A DNA stretch of 64,000 nucleotides from Hyphomicrobiales bacterium (GTDB taxonomy: Bacteria; Pseudomonadota; Alphaproteobacteria; Rhizobiales; Rhizobiaceae). The notes under the pieces were generated by a model that saw only the letters and a program-made list of their open reading frames with translations, had not been told where the DNA came from and searched no databases. Positions 40,401 to 49,923 of this stretch are shown one piece after another. Location: positions 1 to 64,000 of the forward strand of contig UBYX01000012.1 in NCBI GenBank assembly GCA_900469955.1. The letters run 5' to 3'. Within the stretch, counting starts at the first letter, position 1. The number at the start of each line of letters is the position of its first letter. The translations under genes and the position numbers were made by a program.

Positions 40401-41575
40401 CAGGCAACTCCCGCCAGCTTCCATTCGTTCCGGACTCCCGGGTCGTCCTCGAGGTTTCGCGTCTGCGCAAACTTCAGGAATTCATCTCCCGGCATCAGGC
40501 GCTTCAATGCCCATATAGCCATACCGCGAACGACAGGCGAGGGGTCGTGCGAGAGGTCGAGACAGCGCGCAACGAGATTTGCGTCGCCGGAATTGCCGGC
40601 AGCGATCAGCACGTTGCGAATGAAGCGGTCCCGGCCGATCCGCTTTACCGGAGAACCGCTGAAGAAGGTGCGGAAGGTCGGATCGTCCAAAGTCAACAGG
40701 AAGGCGATCGACGGTTCCTTCAGGTCTTCCCGCGCCTTCAGCTTCATTTCCGAAGCGCTTGCCGCGAACTTGTTCCAGGGGCACGCGGCCAGGCAGTCGT
40801 CGCAGCCATAGATCCGGTTGCCGATCAGCGGGCGGAATTCCGGATCGATCGGCCCTTTGTGCTCGATGGTGAGATAGGAAATGCAGCGGTTCGCATCGAG
40901 CCGGTAAGGCGCCGGAAAAGCGGCTGTCGGGCAGGCATCGAGGCAGGCGCGGCAGGAGCCGCAATGATCGCCCTCGGGCTCATCCGGAAGAAGGTCGGCG
41001 GTCGTGAACAGGCTGCCGAGGAAGAGCCAGGAGCCGTGGGTGCGGCTCACGAGGTTGGTATGCTTGCCCTGCCATCCAAGGCCGGCCGCCTCCGCCAGCG
41101 GCTTTTCCATCACGGGGGCCGTGTCGACGAAGACTTTGACGTCTTCGCCGGCGCGGGCGGCGAAGCGCGTCGCGATCTCCTTCAGCCGGCCCTTGATGAT
41201 GTCGTGATAGTCGCGGTTCCGCGCATAGACGGAAATCGCCGCCTTGTCGGGTTTCTCCAGAATGCCGCGTGGATCCTCATCCGGTCCGTAGTTGAGGCCG
41301 AACATGACGATCGACCGCACCTCCGACCAGAGTACCTTCGGGTCGGCGCGGCGTTCGCGGGTCTCGGCCATCCATTCCATGGTGGCGTGATGCCCGTCAG
41401 CCAGAAAGGTGGCGAGCCGTTCGGGAGCTCTGGGGATGCTGTCCGAGCCGGTGATACGACAGAGGTCGAAGCCCTGCGCGGCGGCCTCTTCGCGGATGAA
41501 GGCGGTCAGCTTCTCCCGCCGCCTAAGCGCCTTATCCTCCTCTCGCGCTCTCGCTTCAGAAATCAAGGTCCGCAT
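40400..41575 (-). CDS. queG: Epoxyqueuosine reductase
   Basis: Cobalamin- and iron-sulphur-dependent enzyme that makes queuosine from epoxyqueuosine in tRNA. The 391-residue protein contains the N-terminal reductase domain, two 4Fe-4S motifs (CGSCRACLDACP and CDDCLAACPWNKF) and C-terminal HEAT-like repeats. I prefer the ATG at 41575 (MRTLISEARAREED); it overlaps the end of the GST gene by 20 bases. A longer start at 41614 would overlap further. Middle gene of a GST-queG-YeeZ unit. Confidence 0.95.
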   Translation of the reverse strand: MRTLISEARAREEDKALRRREKLTAFIREEAAAQGFDLCRITGSDSIPRAPERLATFLADGHHATMEWMAETRERRADPKVLWSEVRSIVMFGLNYGPDEDPRGILEKPDKAAISVYARNRDYHDIIKGRLKEIATRFAARAGEDVKVFVDTAPVMEKPLAEAAGLGWQGKHTNLVSRTHGSWLFLGSLFTTADLLPDEPEGDHCGSCRACLDACPTAAFPAPYRLDANRCISYLTIEHKGPIDPEFRPLIGNRIYGCDDCLAACPWNKFAASASEMKLKAREDLKEPSIAFLLTLDDPTFRTFFSGSPVKRIGRDRFIRNVLIAAGNSGDANLVARCLDLSHDPSPVVRGMAIWALKRLMPGDEFLKFAQTRNLEDDPGVRNEWKLAGVA

Positions 41576-42248
41576 AGTGAGATACCGGAGTGATGCCGCG
41601 GATGCGTTCGGCAAGCAGCGGCCGGAAGGAAGGGCGGGATTTCAGCCGCTGATACCATTCCTTGGCGACCGGCGTCTCGGCCCAATCGATCTCGCCGAGA
41701 TAGTCGAGGACGGAAATCGAAGCGGCGGCAGCAAGATCCGCGTAGGTCAAACGATCTCCGGCGAGCCAGGGCCGCGAGCCGGCGAGCCAGGAGAGATATT
41801 TCATATGCTGCCGGATGTTGGCGCGCGAGGTGCGCAGCACTTTTGAATCCGGCGCGCCGCCCCCCTGCGCCGCTGTCATCTGCAGTTTGTAGATCAGTTC
41901 GCGCGTCAGCGGCCGCGTCACGTCCTGTTCCATCTTCTGGAGGAACCATTCCATGAGGCGGCGGATTTCGGCGCGCTGCCAGGGATCCTCGGCGAGGAGC
42001 CGGCGGTCGCGTTTCAAGACGCCGTGTGTCTCGTCCAGAAATTCCATGAGCACGGAAGGGCCACAAAGTACCCGCATGCTGTCATCGACGTAGACGGGGA
42101 GTGTGCCCGCAGGATTGAGTGTCAGGAATTCGCGGCGCTTTTCCCAGGGCTGCTCCTCGACCAGTTCCGCCTGAAACCCGTATTCGGCAAGAATCAGCCG
42201 AACGAAGCGGGAAGCTGAAGACATGGAGTGATGGTAGAGAGTGGGCAT
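41556..42248 (-). CDS. Glutathione S-transferase family protein
   Basis: 230-residue GST with an N-terminal thioredoxin domain (MPTLYHHSMSSASRFVRLILAE; the Ser of SSASR is the likely active-site residue) including NPAGTLPVYVDD (cis-Pro) and a helical C-terminal domain with DRLTYADLAAAASISVLDY. It is read first in the GST-queG-YeeZ unit. Its substrate is not visible. Confidence 0.92.
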   Translation of the reverse strand: MPTLYHHSMSSASRFVRLILAEYGFQAELVEEQPWEKRREFLTLNPAGTLPVYVDDSMRVLCGPSVLMEFLDETHGVLKRDRRLLAEDPWQRAEIRRLMEWFLQKMEQDVTRPLTRELIYKLQMTAAQGGGAPDSKVLRTSRANIRQHMKYLSWLAGSRPWLAGDRLTYADLAAAASISVLDYLGEIDWAETPVAKEWYQRLKSRPSFRPLLAERIRGITPVSHYADLDF

Positions 42249-42404
42249 GGATAATTGAACTTCACGAATATCGTCTAGGAAGGGTAAGGCTGCTTTTTGC
42301 GCCCGCCTGACATATGACAGCTATATGGATTTGGTAGGGCCAACACAAGCAACGGCTCATAGAGTGCTTAAAACTGCCCTTATCTACTCAATAAAGGATT
42401 AAGA

Positions 42405-43211
42405 ATGGCGGATCAGTCCATTTTCAGCGCCCTCGTTCTTGGCTTGATCGAGGGGCTCACGGAATTTCTTCCCGTTTCGTCCACCGCCCACGTTCTGCTA
42501 GCCGGCCATTTTCTCGGATTTCAATCTCCAGGCAACACATTCGCGGTATTGATCCAGCTCGGTGCGATTCTGGCGATCCTGCTCGTCTATTTCCACAAGC
42601 TCCTGCAGATCGCCACCGACCTACCCACCAGCGCAAAGGCCCGGCGCTTCGTCGCGACCGTGCTCATCGCCTTCCTGCCTGCGGCCGTCATCGGCGCTTT
42701 GGCGCATGATTTCATCAAGACGGTACTCTTCGAAACGCCGATGCTGATCTGCGTCGTACTGATTCTCGGGGGTCTCGTACTGCTGGCTGTCGACAAGATG
42801 AAATTCCAGCCGGTCTATCACGACGTGATGGACTATCCGCCGTCGCTCGCCTTCAAGATCGGACTTTTCCAATGCCTTGCGATGGTTCCTGGCACATCCC
42901 GTTCGGGCGCTACCATCGTGGGGGCGCTGCTTCTCGGTGCCGACAAGCGATCGGCGGCCGAATTTTCCTTCTTCCTTGCCATGCCGACCATGCTCGGTGC
43001 GTTCACGCTGGATCTCTATAAGAATCGCGGGGCGTTGAGTTTCGATGACGGTGCGGTAATCGCCGTGGGATTTGTCGCGGCGTTCGTCACCGCCATCGTC
43101 GTCGTGCGCTCCCTGCTCGATTTCGTATCGAGCCGAGGCTACGCGCTTTTCGCCTGGTGGCGGATCGCCGTTGGTGCCGCTGGTCTCATAGCCCTTCTTT
43201 TGGGAGCGTGA
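42405..43211 (+). CDS. uppP: Undecaprenyl-diphosphatase
   Basis: Integral membrane phosphatase (BacA family) that recycles undecaprenyl pyrophosphate for cell-wall synthesis and gives bacitracin tolerance. The 268-residue protein has about eight helices and both signature motifs: [13 protein letters not shown] near residues 16-28 and [11 protein letters not shown] near 163-173. AAAGGA precedes the ATG. A strong terminator follows immediately. Confidence 0.97.
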   Translation: MADQSIFSALVLGLIEGLTEFLPVSSTAHVLLAGHFLGFQSPGNTFAVLIQLGAILAILLVYFHKLLQIATDLPTSAKARRFVATVLIAFLPAAVIGALAHDFIKTVLFETPMLICVVLILGGLVLLAVDKMKFQPVYHDVMDYPPSLAFKIGLFQCLAMVPGTSRSGATIVGALLLGADKRSAAEFSFFLAMPTMLGAFTLDLYKNRGALSFDDGAVIAVGFVAAFVTAIVVVRSLLDFVSSRGYALFAWWRIAVGAAGLIALLLGA

Positions 43212-43219
43212 ATGAAAAA

Positions 43220-43246
43220 AGGCGGCCCGGAAGGCCGCCTTTTTTT
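43220..43246 (+). terminator. Rho-independent terminator after uppP
   Basis: An eight-pair stem AGGCGGCC/GGCCGCCT with loop CGGAA is followed by seven T and preceded by six A, so it can work in both directions, for uppP and for the small convergent gene. Confidence 0.93.
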
Positions 43247-43259
43247 CGATCAGGTCACC

Positions 43260-43412
43260 TTAGTGCTGAACAGACGCCGTGCTGCACGGGTCGACGCCAT
43301 AGGCTGGCGCGCATCCGCTCTTGGTGGCTGCGCCCGTCTTCGGGGCCATGAAGGAGCCCGCCAGGATGATCAATGCCGCGCATGCAAAAAAGAGGGCGAT
43401 GGGCTTGCCCAT
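43260..43412 (-). CDS. Small exported protein, 50 residues
   Basis: From the ATG at 43412 the product reads as a short signal peptide or membrane anchor (MGKPIALFFACAALIILAG) and a small tail with two cysteines (SGCAPAYGVDPCST). It is not a recognised family. AAAGG lies about eleven bases upstream. The convergent terminator of uppP can serve its 3' end. Confidence 0.5.
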   Translation of the reverse strand: MGKPIALFFACAALIILAGSFMAPKTGAATKSGCAPAYGVDPCSTASVQH

Positions 43413-43596
43413 GGAGGAATGCCTTTCCAAGGATGATTTGATCGTCACGGGTGAATGTCTTGTTGGGAGGCGAGCTTTATTGCTCGCATTCAAACAATTC
43501 AATAAAGGATTTTGCTGAACCCGGCGTTAACGCCACTGCATTGCTCACTGCGGCCTTTGTGCCACATTTCGTGCTTGAAAGATAAGCCGAAACAAA

Positions 43597-43625
43597 GCCC
43601 TGCTCGCTTTTTGAGCGAGCAGGGC
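43597..43625 (-). terminator. Rho-independent terminator of the NDUFA9-like gene
   Basis: A 12-pair perfect stem (GCCCTGCTCGCT with AGCGAGCAGGGC, five-base loop) lies after the stop of the minus-strand gene and is followed on that strand by TTTGTTTC. Confidence 0.87.
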
Positions 43626-43670
43626 CTCTTTCCACAAGGGAAACTAAAACTTCCAGCGAGATAAGAAAAG

Positions 43671-44651
43671 TCAGGCAGCCCGGCCGGACCCGGTATATTG
43701 ACCCCGGGGACGATACTGGACGAGGTAGGATGGCAGGATGGACGCCGCGAGCGTCGGACGGATGCCCATCCCCTGGATTGTGCGGTCTTCCTTGGCGGCT
43801 GCCTCGGAGACGACGTTATCGACCTTGAGCAGTTGCACCTGATCGCTGGTGATCGGCGGCTTCACGAAGGGGATGAGCGATGCAATGCTGCCGATCAGCG
43901 ATGCTATCCCGAAGGGCAGCGAGACCAGCTTATTCGACCGATTGGTAACCCGCAGCATCGTCTCGAGACATTCGCGGAACGTCATGACTTCCGGACCGCC
44001 GAGTTCATAGATCTTGCCGGCGCCGATCGTGCCGTCGACCGAGCGGGCGACGGCTTCGGCAACATCCTCAACATAGATAGGCTGGAACTTGGTCTGGCCG
44101 CCGCCGACGAGCGGCAGAGCCGGAAACACCTTCGCCATCGCGGCGAACTTGTTGAAGAAACTGTCTTCATGACCGAACATGATTGATGGGCGAAGGATGA
44201 CGGCGTCGGGCAGAACAGAGAAGATCGTCGCTTCGGCGCGGCCTTTGCTGCGTGCGTATGACGATCTGGAATCCGGATCGGCACCGATTGCGGAGATATG
44301 CGTAAGCCTGGCGCCGGCCGCATGGGCGGCCTCCGCGATCGAGCGGGCGCCGAAATCCTGAACCGCATCAAACGTGTTGCGGCCCGCCTCGAACATGATG
44401 CCGACGCAGTTCACCACATGAGAAGCGCCTTCGACAGCCCGGAAGATCGACTCGCGATAACGCAGGTTCGCCTGTACGAGCGCGATCTGACCGACATACC
44501 CGGCCGGCAGCAGGAAGCCAGCAAGATCGGGGCGGCGCACCGCGACCCGCACCCGGTAGCCCCGCCTTACGAGCGTTCTTACCACATGCCGCCCGACGAA
44601 CCCGGATCCTCCGAAAACGGTGACGAGGGGCGGAAGGTTACTGACGGTCAT
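43671..44651 (-). CDS. Complex I NDUFA9 subunit-like NAD(P)-binding protein
   Basis: 326-residue atypical short-chain dehydrogenase. It has the VFGGSGFVGRHVV nucleotide loop, VNCVGIMFE, HISAIGADP and LRPSIMFGHEDSF, the pattern of the NDUFA9/39-kDa supernumerary subunit and its bacterial relatives. In alphaproteobacteria it is thought to associate with NADH dehydrogenase or act in quinone synthesis; nuo genes are not in the window. A strong terminator follows. Confidence 0.9.
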   Translation of the reverse strand: MTVSNLPPLVTVFGGSGFVGRHVVRTLVRRGYRVRVAVRRPDLAGFLLPAGYVGQIALVQANLRYRESIFRAVEGASHVVNCVGIMFEAGRNTFDAVQDFGARSIAEAAHAAGARLTHISAIGADPDSRSSYARSKGRAEATIFSVLPDAVILRPSIMFGHEDSFFNKFAAMAKVFPALPLVGGGQTKFQPIYVEDVAEAVARSVDGTIGAGKIYELGGPEVMTFRECLETMLRVTNRSNKLVSLPFGIASLIGSIASLIPFVKPPITSDQVQLLKVDNVVSEAAAKEDRTIQGMGIRPTLAASILPSYLVQYRPRGQYTGSGRAA

Positions 44652-44753
44652 GACATGCTCCGGGAGCCGATTGGAAAGGTTGAATGGTCTTTAGCCGAAT
44701 CGCGACAGAGGTGGAAGTGCCTACACTGCCGCAGTCCCGAAGGTTTCAGAGCT

Positions 44754-45041
44754 TCAGGCGCCTTCGACGACGACCAGTTCTCCATCTGCCGCTTCCTGGC
44801 GGATTTTTGCGGCGATCTGGTATTCCGGCGAATTATAGCAGTCGATCGCTGCCTGTGCCGAGGGGAATTCGAGGACGACATTGCGCGCCCGCGCCTTGCC
44901 CTCCAGTTCCGTGAACGCGCCACCGCGGGCGAGCGCCTTCGCCCCATATTTCTCGAAAGGAACCTTCGTCGCGGCAACATAATCCTTGTAACGTTCCGGA
45001 TCGCGAATATCGATACGGGCGATCCAGTATCCCTTGGCCAT
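44754..45041 (-). CDS. DUF1330 domain protein
   Basis: 95-residue dimeric alpha/beta-barrel-like protein (ferredoxin-like fold) with the family pattern MAKGYWIARIDIRDPERYKDY, KYGAKALARGG and FPSAQAAIDCYNSPEYQ (partial). No catalytic residue can be named and the function of the family is unknown. It stands alone between terminator-bounded units. Confidence 0.9.
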   Translation of the reverse strand: MAKGYWIARIDIRDPERYKDYVAATKVPFEKYGAKALARGGAFTELEGKARARNVVLEFPSAQAAIDCYNSPEYQIAAKIRQEAADGELVVVEGA

Positions 45042-45156
45042 GAGAATTCCTCCGATACGATGCGAAAAAGCTGGCTTCGATCAAATTATGCGGCGAGTCA
45101 ATATGATCAAGGCCGACAATATGCCGCCATGCCGGCTAGCTGCGACGCAAAGGCCT

Positions 45157-45852
45157 TCAAGAAAGGACGGTTTGCATCTCGGCCAAAATGGCCTCCGCTG
45201 CCCCCTTCGGATCGGGTGCCTTGACGATCGGGCGGGCGACGACGAGATGGCTCGATCCGGCGCGCAGCGCGTCTGCGGGCGTCATCACCCGCTTCTGATC
45301 GCCGGCGTCCGAGCCGGCCGGGCGGATGCCCGGCGTGACGATCGCCATATCCGGGCCGACGATCTTGCGCACGGCAGCCGATTCCTCGGCCGAGCAGACG
45401 ATGCCCCCCATGCCGGCTGAAAGCGCCTGTTCGGCGCGGCGCAGCACCAGGGTGTGCGGGTCGTATTCGTAGCCTGCTTCGACGAGATCGGTTTCGTCCA
45501 TCGACGTCAGGACGGTCACCGCAAGCAGGCAGAGGCCCGAGCCCTCTGCTGCCTCGACCGCGGCACGCATCGCCTTCGGATAGGCGTGCAGGGTCAGCAT
45601 CGTCATGCCCATCTTGGCGATATTCTCGACGCCCTTCGCCACCGTATTGTCGATATCGAGCAGCTTCATGTCGAGAAAGACGTTCTTGCCGTCCCTGGCA
45701 AGATCGCGGGCGAATTCGAGCCCGCCCGCAAAGGCGAGCTGATAGCCGATCTTGTAGAAGGAAACCGCGCTGCCGAGCGTCGCGACCATCTTTTCCGCTT
45801 CGCCGACGGTCGGAATGTCGAGGCCTACGATCAGACGGTTACGCGCGTTCAT
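45157..45852 (-). CDS. pyrF: Orotidine-5'-phosphate decarboxylase
   Basis: Last step of UMP synthesis. The 231-residue TIM-barrel enzyme starts [15 protein letters not shown] and contains the catalytic [11 protein letters not shown] (Asp-Lys-x-x-Asp) and the phosphate-binding [16 protein letters not shown]. The ATG at 45852 lies inside the end of the phosphatase gene (14-base overlap); a GGAGC site is just upstream. It is the last gene of the pmtA-phosphatase-pyrF string. Confidence 0.97.
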   Translation of the reverse strand: MNARNRLIVGLDIPTVGEAEKMVATLGSAVSFYKIGYQLAFAGGLEFARDLARDGKNVFLDMKLLDIDNTVAKGVENIAKMGMTMLTLHAYPKAMRAAVEAAEGSGLCLLAVTVLTSMDETDLVEAGYEYDPHTLVLRRAEQALSAGMGGIVCSAEESAAVRKIVGPDMAIVTPGIRPAGSDAGDQKRVMTPADALRAGSSHLVVARPIVKAPDPKGAAEAILAEMQTVLS

Positions 45853-46441
45853 CGGCTCCAGCTCCCTGCCATGTCTCGATGGCCGTCCAGTCGCATGAGA
45901 CGGTTCGATCCGCAAGGGCGAACTGAAAGAGATTTCCGCCGCCGCCGGGTTGATCCCGGTCCCGCGAAATCGGCATGCCGAGAAGATGGCACTTCAGAAG
46001 GGTGCCGACGCCGCCATGGCCCACGAAGGCGATAGGCACGTCGGGGTCATGGCTGTCGAGGATACGAACAACGGCGGAGACGATCCGGGCTTGCGCGTCG
46101 ACAGCCCGCTCCCAGCCTTTGAAGCTCTCCTGCGGATGGGCAAAGAACCAGTCCGCCGCTTTTTCGAATTCGGGTGGCGGCAGGAAGCCGGTGGCTGACC
46201 GGTCGTTCTCGTGCATCCGAGGGGCGACTTCGACTTCGATGCCCGCAGCAGACGCAAGTATCTTTGCGGTCTCCACGGCTTTCACCTCATCGCTCGAAAC
46301 GATCCGGCCGAGCTTTTTCGCCCAGTCCGAGCGGCTGGCCTGTTCGGCACGCGCCTGTCCGACGTCCGAAAGCCCCCATTCCGGCACCGGCACGTCGGGG
46401 TCGATCCGAACCTGAGGATGGGTAATGTAGAGGCCGAACAT
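45839..46441 (-). CDS. Histidine phosphatase family protein with altered RHG motif
   Basis: 200-residue phosphoglycerate-mutase-fold protein. The usual RHG at the N-terminus is ITHP, so His8 is kept but the arginine is replaced by Thr. The other sites are [11 protein letters not shown] (Lys54 near the second arginine site), Glu79 in HENDRS and His142 in VGHGG. Loss of the first arginine may lower phosphatase activity or change the substrate. The ATG at 46441 overlaps the pmtA stop (TGATG); a start at 46462 is possible. Confidence 0.87.
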   Translation of the reverse strand: MFGLYITHPQVRIDPDVPVPEWGLSDVGQARAEQASRSDWAKKLGRIVSSDEVKAVETAKILASAAGIEVEVAPRMHENDRSATGFLPPPEFEKAADWFFAHPQESFKGWERAVDAQARIVSAVVRILDSHDPDVPIAFVGHGGVGTLLKCHLLGMPISRDRDQPGGGGNLFQFALADRTVSCDWTAIETWQGAGADERA

Positions 46442-47034
46442 CAGGGCCGCGTATAGGTCCACAGCTGCGCCGGCGGAATATTGCGCATGACGAAATCGTA
46501 GTGCTTGATCTTGTAGCGGTCCGGATTGGCGATGATCGGCGAAATGGGACCATAGGTGATCTGCATCATCGGCCGGCCCGCCGGCATGCGGTCGAGCAGG
46601 TCTTCCAGTAGGGCAATACGACGCTCCATCGGGAAGCTCAGCAGCGGAATGGCGGAGATCACGCTGTCGAAGGTCTTGTCTTTAAAATTGCCCAAGGTGC
46701 GGTCGAGATCGAAGGCGTCGCCGTTGATGAAATTCACGCCTGGAAAGGCCTTCAGGAGATGCTGATAGAAGTCCGTCGAATATTCGACGGAGACGAGCTC
46801 CTCCGGCCGAACGCCGTGCCGCAGGATAGCCTTGGTGATGATGCCCGTGCCGGGGCCGAGCTCCAGAACAGGAAGACCCGATCCGGTATCGATGACGCTT
46901 GCCATTCGCTTCGCGGTGACGGAGGAAGTCGGAAGAATGGCGCCGACCTGTTTCGGCCCGTCGATCCAGCCTTTAAAGAACCGGATTTCCTCATCGAACT
47001 TGCGGCCCAGCCGCTCTTTCAGACGCAATTCCAT
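46441..47034 (-). CDS. pmtA: Phosphatidylethanolamine N-methyltransferase (PmtA, Sinorhizobium type)
   Basis: SAM-dependent enzyme that methylates phosphatidylethanolamine towards phosphatidylcholine, important in rhizobial membranes and symbiosis. The 197-residue protein begins MELRLKERLGRKFDEEIRFFKGW, has the SAM loop VLELGPGTGIITKA (about 55-68) and the C-terminal RNIPPAQLW, all typical of Sinorhizobium PmtA. It has no membrane span and probably binds the inner face of the membrane. It is translationally coupled to the phosphatase gene. Confidence 0.93.
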   Translation of the reverse strand: MELRLKERLGRKFDEEIRFFKGWIDGPKQVGAILPTSSVTAKRMASVIDTGSGLPVLELGPGTGIITKAILRHGVRPEELVSVEYSTDFYQHLLKAFPGVNFINGDAFDLDRTLGNFKDKTFDSVISAIPLLSFPMERRIALLEDLLDRMPAGRPMMQITYGPISPIIANPDRYKIKHYDFVMRNIPPAQLWTYTRP

Positions 47035-47116
47035 CGCCTGTCCTCCCTCTTAGTGCCCTATGTGGACGTTCATGCCGCAAAGGCAAGAGCAAATGTCGCA
47101 TTTGGCACAGGTCATG

Positions 47117-47141
47117 AAAAAAGCAGCTGATTGTCAGCCGC
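47117..47141 (-). terminator. Rho-independent terminator of dnaN
   Basis: On the minus strand GCGGCTGA, loop CAA and TCAGCTGC (one G-T pair) form an eight-pair stem followed by six T, directly after the dnaN stop. Confidence 0.88.
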
Positions 47142-47151
47142 TTCGATGATT

Positions 47152-48270
47152 CTAGACGCGCATCGGCATCAAGACATAAAGGGCGTCGTCGCCGGCGGTA
47201 TCCCGCACCAGGGTCGGAGAACCCGCATCTGCCAGCATGAAGATCGCGTCATCGCCGGACAACTGCGCGGTAATGTCGAGCAGGTATTTGGCGTTGAAGC
47301 CGATCTCCATCGGATCATTGTCGTAGCCGACCGCCACTTCTTCCGTAGCGCTGCCGGAGTCCGGGTTGTTGACCGTCAGCATGAGCTGGCCGTCCGTAAG
47401 CGACAGTTTGACTGCGCGGCCACGCTCCGAGGAAATGGTGGAGACGCGGTCCACCGCCTTGGTGAAGCTTTCGCAATCGACCCGCATTTCCTTGTCGTTG
47501 CCGGTCGGAATGACCCGCTGGTAGTCGGGGAAGGTGCCGTCGATCAGCTTCGAAGTCATCACCACCGTGCCGATCGTCAGGCGGATCTTGGCGTCTGAAA
47601 CCTCGACGGTGACCACTGCTTCCGGATCGTCCATGAGCTTCTGCAACTCGCCGACGGTCTTGCGGGGAATGATGATCCCCGGCATGCCTTCCGAGCCGGC
47701 CGGTGCCTGAACATCGGCCCGAGCCAGACGATGTCCGTCGGTCGCGACAGCGCGAAGCTTCAGGTCGCCGCCGGCCTCGATCGTGTGGAAGAAAATGCCG
47801 TTCAGATAGTAGCGGGTTTCTTCGGTCGAGATCGCGAACTGCGTGCGGTCGATCAGCATCTTCAGATCGGTCGCCTTCAGCTTGAAGGTATGCGTGAAGC
47901 TGCCGGCGGTGAGATCCGGGAAGTCCGATTCCGGCAGGCACTGCAGCGAGAATTTCGAGCGGCCGGACTGGACGGTCATGGAGCCGCCGTCGGGATTGGT
48001 GGCGAGCAGCACTTCGGAGCCGTCGGACAGCTTGCGGACGATTTCATAAAGCAGATGCGCCGGGACCGTCGTCGCCCCCGCATTCTCGACCATGGCCGGG
48101 AGTGCCTCGGTGATCTCAAGGTCGAGGTCGGTCGCCTTCAGATCAAGGCTGTTCCCGGAGGCGCGCATCAGCACGTTGGAGAGGATCGGGATCGTGTTCC
48201 GCCGCTCGACCACGCGGTGCACGTGGTTCAGCGATTTCAGAAGGTTGGACCGCTCAAGAGTAATACGCAT
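47152..48270 (-). CDS. dnaN: DNA polymerase III beta subunit (sliding clamp)
   Basis: Processivity clamp of the replicative polymerase, 372 residues, the normal length. It starts MRITLERSNLLKSLNHVHRV and contains the three clamp domains, ending in VLMPMRV, the C-terminus that contacts the clamp-binding groove. The frame continues upstream of 48270 but the start is fixed by the conserved N-terminus. It stands apart from dnaA, as is usual in Rhizobiales, and is divergent from rsmI across a 254-base gap. Confidence 0.98.
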   Translation of the reverse strand: MRITLERSNLLKSLNHVHRVVERRNTIPILSNVLMRASGNSLDLKATDLDLEITEALPAMVENAGATTVPAHLLYEIVRKLSDGSEVLLATNPDGGSMTVQSGRSKFSLQCLPESDFPDLTAGSFTHTFKLKATDLKMLIDRTQFAISTEETRYYLNGIFFHTIEAGGDLKLRAVATDGHRLARADVQAPAGSEGMPGIIIPRKTVGELQKLMDDPEAVVTVEVSDAKIRLTIGTVVMTSKLIDGTFPDYQRVIPTGNDKEMRVDCESFTKAVDRVSTISSERGRAVKLSLTDGQLMLTVNNPDSGSATEEVAVGYDNDPMEIGFNAKYLLDITAQLSGDDAIFMLADAGSPTLVRDTAGDDALYVLMPMRV

Positions 48271-48524
48271 GGACGCTATCGCTTTCGACCGTGACGATCC
48301 GGCAGGGCCGGACCCTGATATTGTGCCGGCAACGCAGCCGGATGATGTGGACGCGCAAAATGGCAGAGAACGGCGGCGAAAAGCAAGAGGTGAACAAGGA
48401 GTTGCGACGGCAAATCGCCAGATCGGCCTGCACTGCACACAGAAAACATCCGCTGCGTTTACTTGCCGAACCGGACTGGGTTGCTCATAAAGAGGCATGA
48501 GCATCCTATTCCCTATGGTATCCC

Positions 48525-49442
48525 GTGGCAGACGAACATAAAGCCGCCCAGCGCGGCTATCGCGTTGCCAATACATTCGTGCCTGCCAGACCGCAGGAAC
48601 CGGCGCTTTATCTGGTGGCGACGCCGATCGGCAATCTCGGGGACATCACCCTGCGTGCACTGGAGACGCTTGCCGGTGCCGACGTGCTCGCCTGCGAAGA
48701 TACGCGTGTCACCAGGGTTCTGCTGGACCGTTACGGCATCGTCAACCGGCCCTTTGCCTATCATGAACACAATGCCGACGAGGTCGGGCCGAAGCTGATC
48801 GCGGCGCTGGAGGAAGGAAAATCGGTCGCGCTGGTCTCCGATGCCGGCACGCCGCTGGTCTCCGATCCCGGCTATCGGCTGGGGCAGATGGCAATCGAGG
48901 CCGGTCACAGGGTTGTGCCGATCCCCGGTGCCTCTGCTCCGCTTGCGGCTCTTGTCGGCTCCGGCATGCCCTCGGATGCCTTTCTTTTTGCCGGTTTTCT
49001 GCCGGTCAAGGACAAGGGACGGCGCGACCGGCTGGCGGAGCTTTCGAAAGTGCCTGCTACGCTGATCTTCTTTGAATCTCCGCATCGGATCGGCGCCACT
49101 CTTGCGGCGGCGGCGGAAGTGCTTGGCAAGAGCCGCCGGGCCTGCGTCTGCCGGGAACTCACAAAGACCTTCGAGGAGTTCCGTCGAGGATCGCTGGGCG
49201 AGCTTGCTGCCTACTATGATGAAGAGCGGACCGTGAAAGGCGAGATCGTATTGCTTGTCGCGCCGCCCGACGCGGAGGAAGCGCCGGGCGAGGTCGAGGT
49301 GGAAGCGCTGCTGCGGGAGCTCTCGGCCACGATGCCGACGGCCAAGGCGGCTGCCGAAGCCGCCCGTCTCACAGGTCTTGGCCGAAAGGATCTCTATCAG
49401 CGACTTCTGGACCTGAAGGAAGCCGATGACAACGGAGAATGA
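48525..49442 (+). CDS. rsmI: 16S rRNA (cytidine(1402)-2'-O)-methyltransferase
   Basis: 305-residue tetrapyrrole-methylase-fold enzyme acting on the ribosomal decoding centre. It has LYLVATPIGNLGDITLRAL, CEDTRVTRVLLDRYGI and VSDAGTPLVSDPGYRL, the family motifs. The start is a GTG at 48525 without a strong ribosome-binding site. Its last 17 bases overlap yraN, a common rhizobial pair. Confidence 0.95.
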   Translation: MADEHKAAQRGYRVANTFVPARPQEPALYLVATPIGNLGDITLRALETLAGADVLACEDTRVTRVLLDRYGIVNRPFAYHEHNADEVGPKLIAALEEGKSVALVSDAGTPLVSDPGYRLGQMAIEAGHRVVPIPGASAPLAALVGSGMPSDAFLFAGFLPVKDKGRRDRLAELSKVPATLIFFESPHRIGATLAAAAEVLGKSRRACVCRELTKTFEEFRRGSLGELAAYYDEERTVKGEIVLLVAPPDAEEAPGEVEVEALLRELSATMPTAKAAAEAARLTGLGRKDLYQRLLDLKEADDNGE

Positions 49443-49797
49443 TCCGGGTCTGAAGCGGCGCAGGGCTGAACGCCGAGGCCATCTCTCGGAATATCTGGCT
49501 GCTCTTTATCTGATGGCGAAGGGTTATCGCATTCTTGCCATTCGCTATCGCACCAGGCTGGGCGAGGTCGATCTCATCGCCCGCAAGCGCGACCTGGTAA
49601 TTTTCGTCGAGGTCAAGGCACGCATAGGCGAGCGCGAAGCCATCGATGCAGTCGGCTACATCACCCAGCGGCGAATCCAGGCGGCGAGTGATCTCTGGCT
49701 CTCAAAGCGTAAGGATGCGGCTACGCTTTCGCAGCGCTATGACATAGTTGCGGTGTTGCCAGGGCGCTTGCCCCGCCATTTTCCGGACGCATTCTAA
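49426..49797 (+). CDS. yraN: YraN/UPF0102 family endonuclease-like protein
   Basis: 123-residue protein of the Holliday-junction-resolvase-like nuclease fold. The active-site segments are GYRILAIRYRTRLGEVDLIA and VIFVEVKAR (the Glu-Asp...Glu-x-Lys pattern). Function is not established; partners next to rsmI are common. It overlaps the rsmI end by 17 bases. In the Rhizobiaceae I recall, gshB usually follows; here the ugp importer and a cupin gene intervene. Confidence 0.9.
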   Translation: MTTENDPGLKRRRAERRGHLSEYLAALYLMAKGYRILAIRYRTRLGEVDLIARKRDLVIFVEVKARIGEREAIDAVGYITQRRIQAASDLWLSKRKDAATLSQRYDIVAVLPGRLPRHFPDAF

Positions 49798-49834
49798 TAA
49801 CTTGTTTTGATCCTTGGAATATTTGATCCTTGCA

Positions 49835-49863
49835 CTGTCACAAAACTGACATAAAACTGTAAA
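49835..49863 (+). promoter_or_regulatory. Three-unit Pho box upstream of ugpB
   Basis: Three direct repeats with an 11-base period, CTGTCAC, CTGACAT and CTGTAAA, each separated by AAAA, lie 61-89 bases before the ugpB ATG. This is the PhoB-binding arrangement (7-base units with 4-base AT spacers) that activates phosphate-starvation genes. The ugp genes are a classic target, so control by PhoB is very likely. Confidence 0.92.
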
Positions 49864-49923
49864 GGCGGTGTCATGGGAGGACCCTATTGGGGGCCGGCAC
49901 CAATCAAGGTGGAGGACATAACA

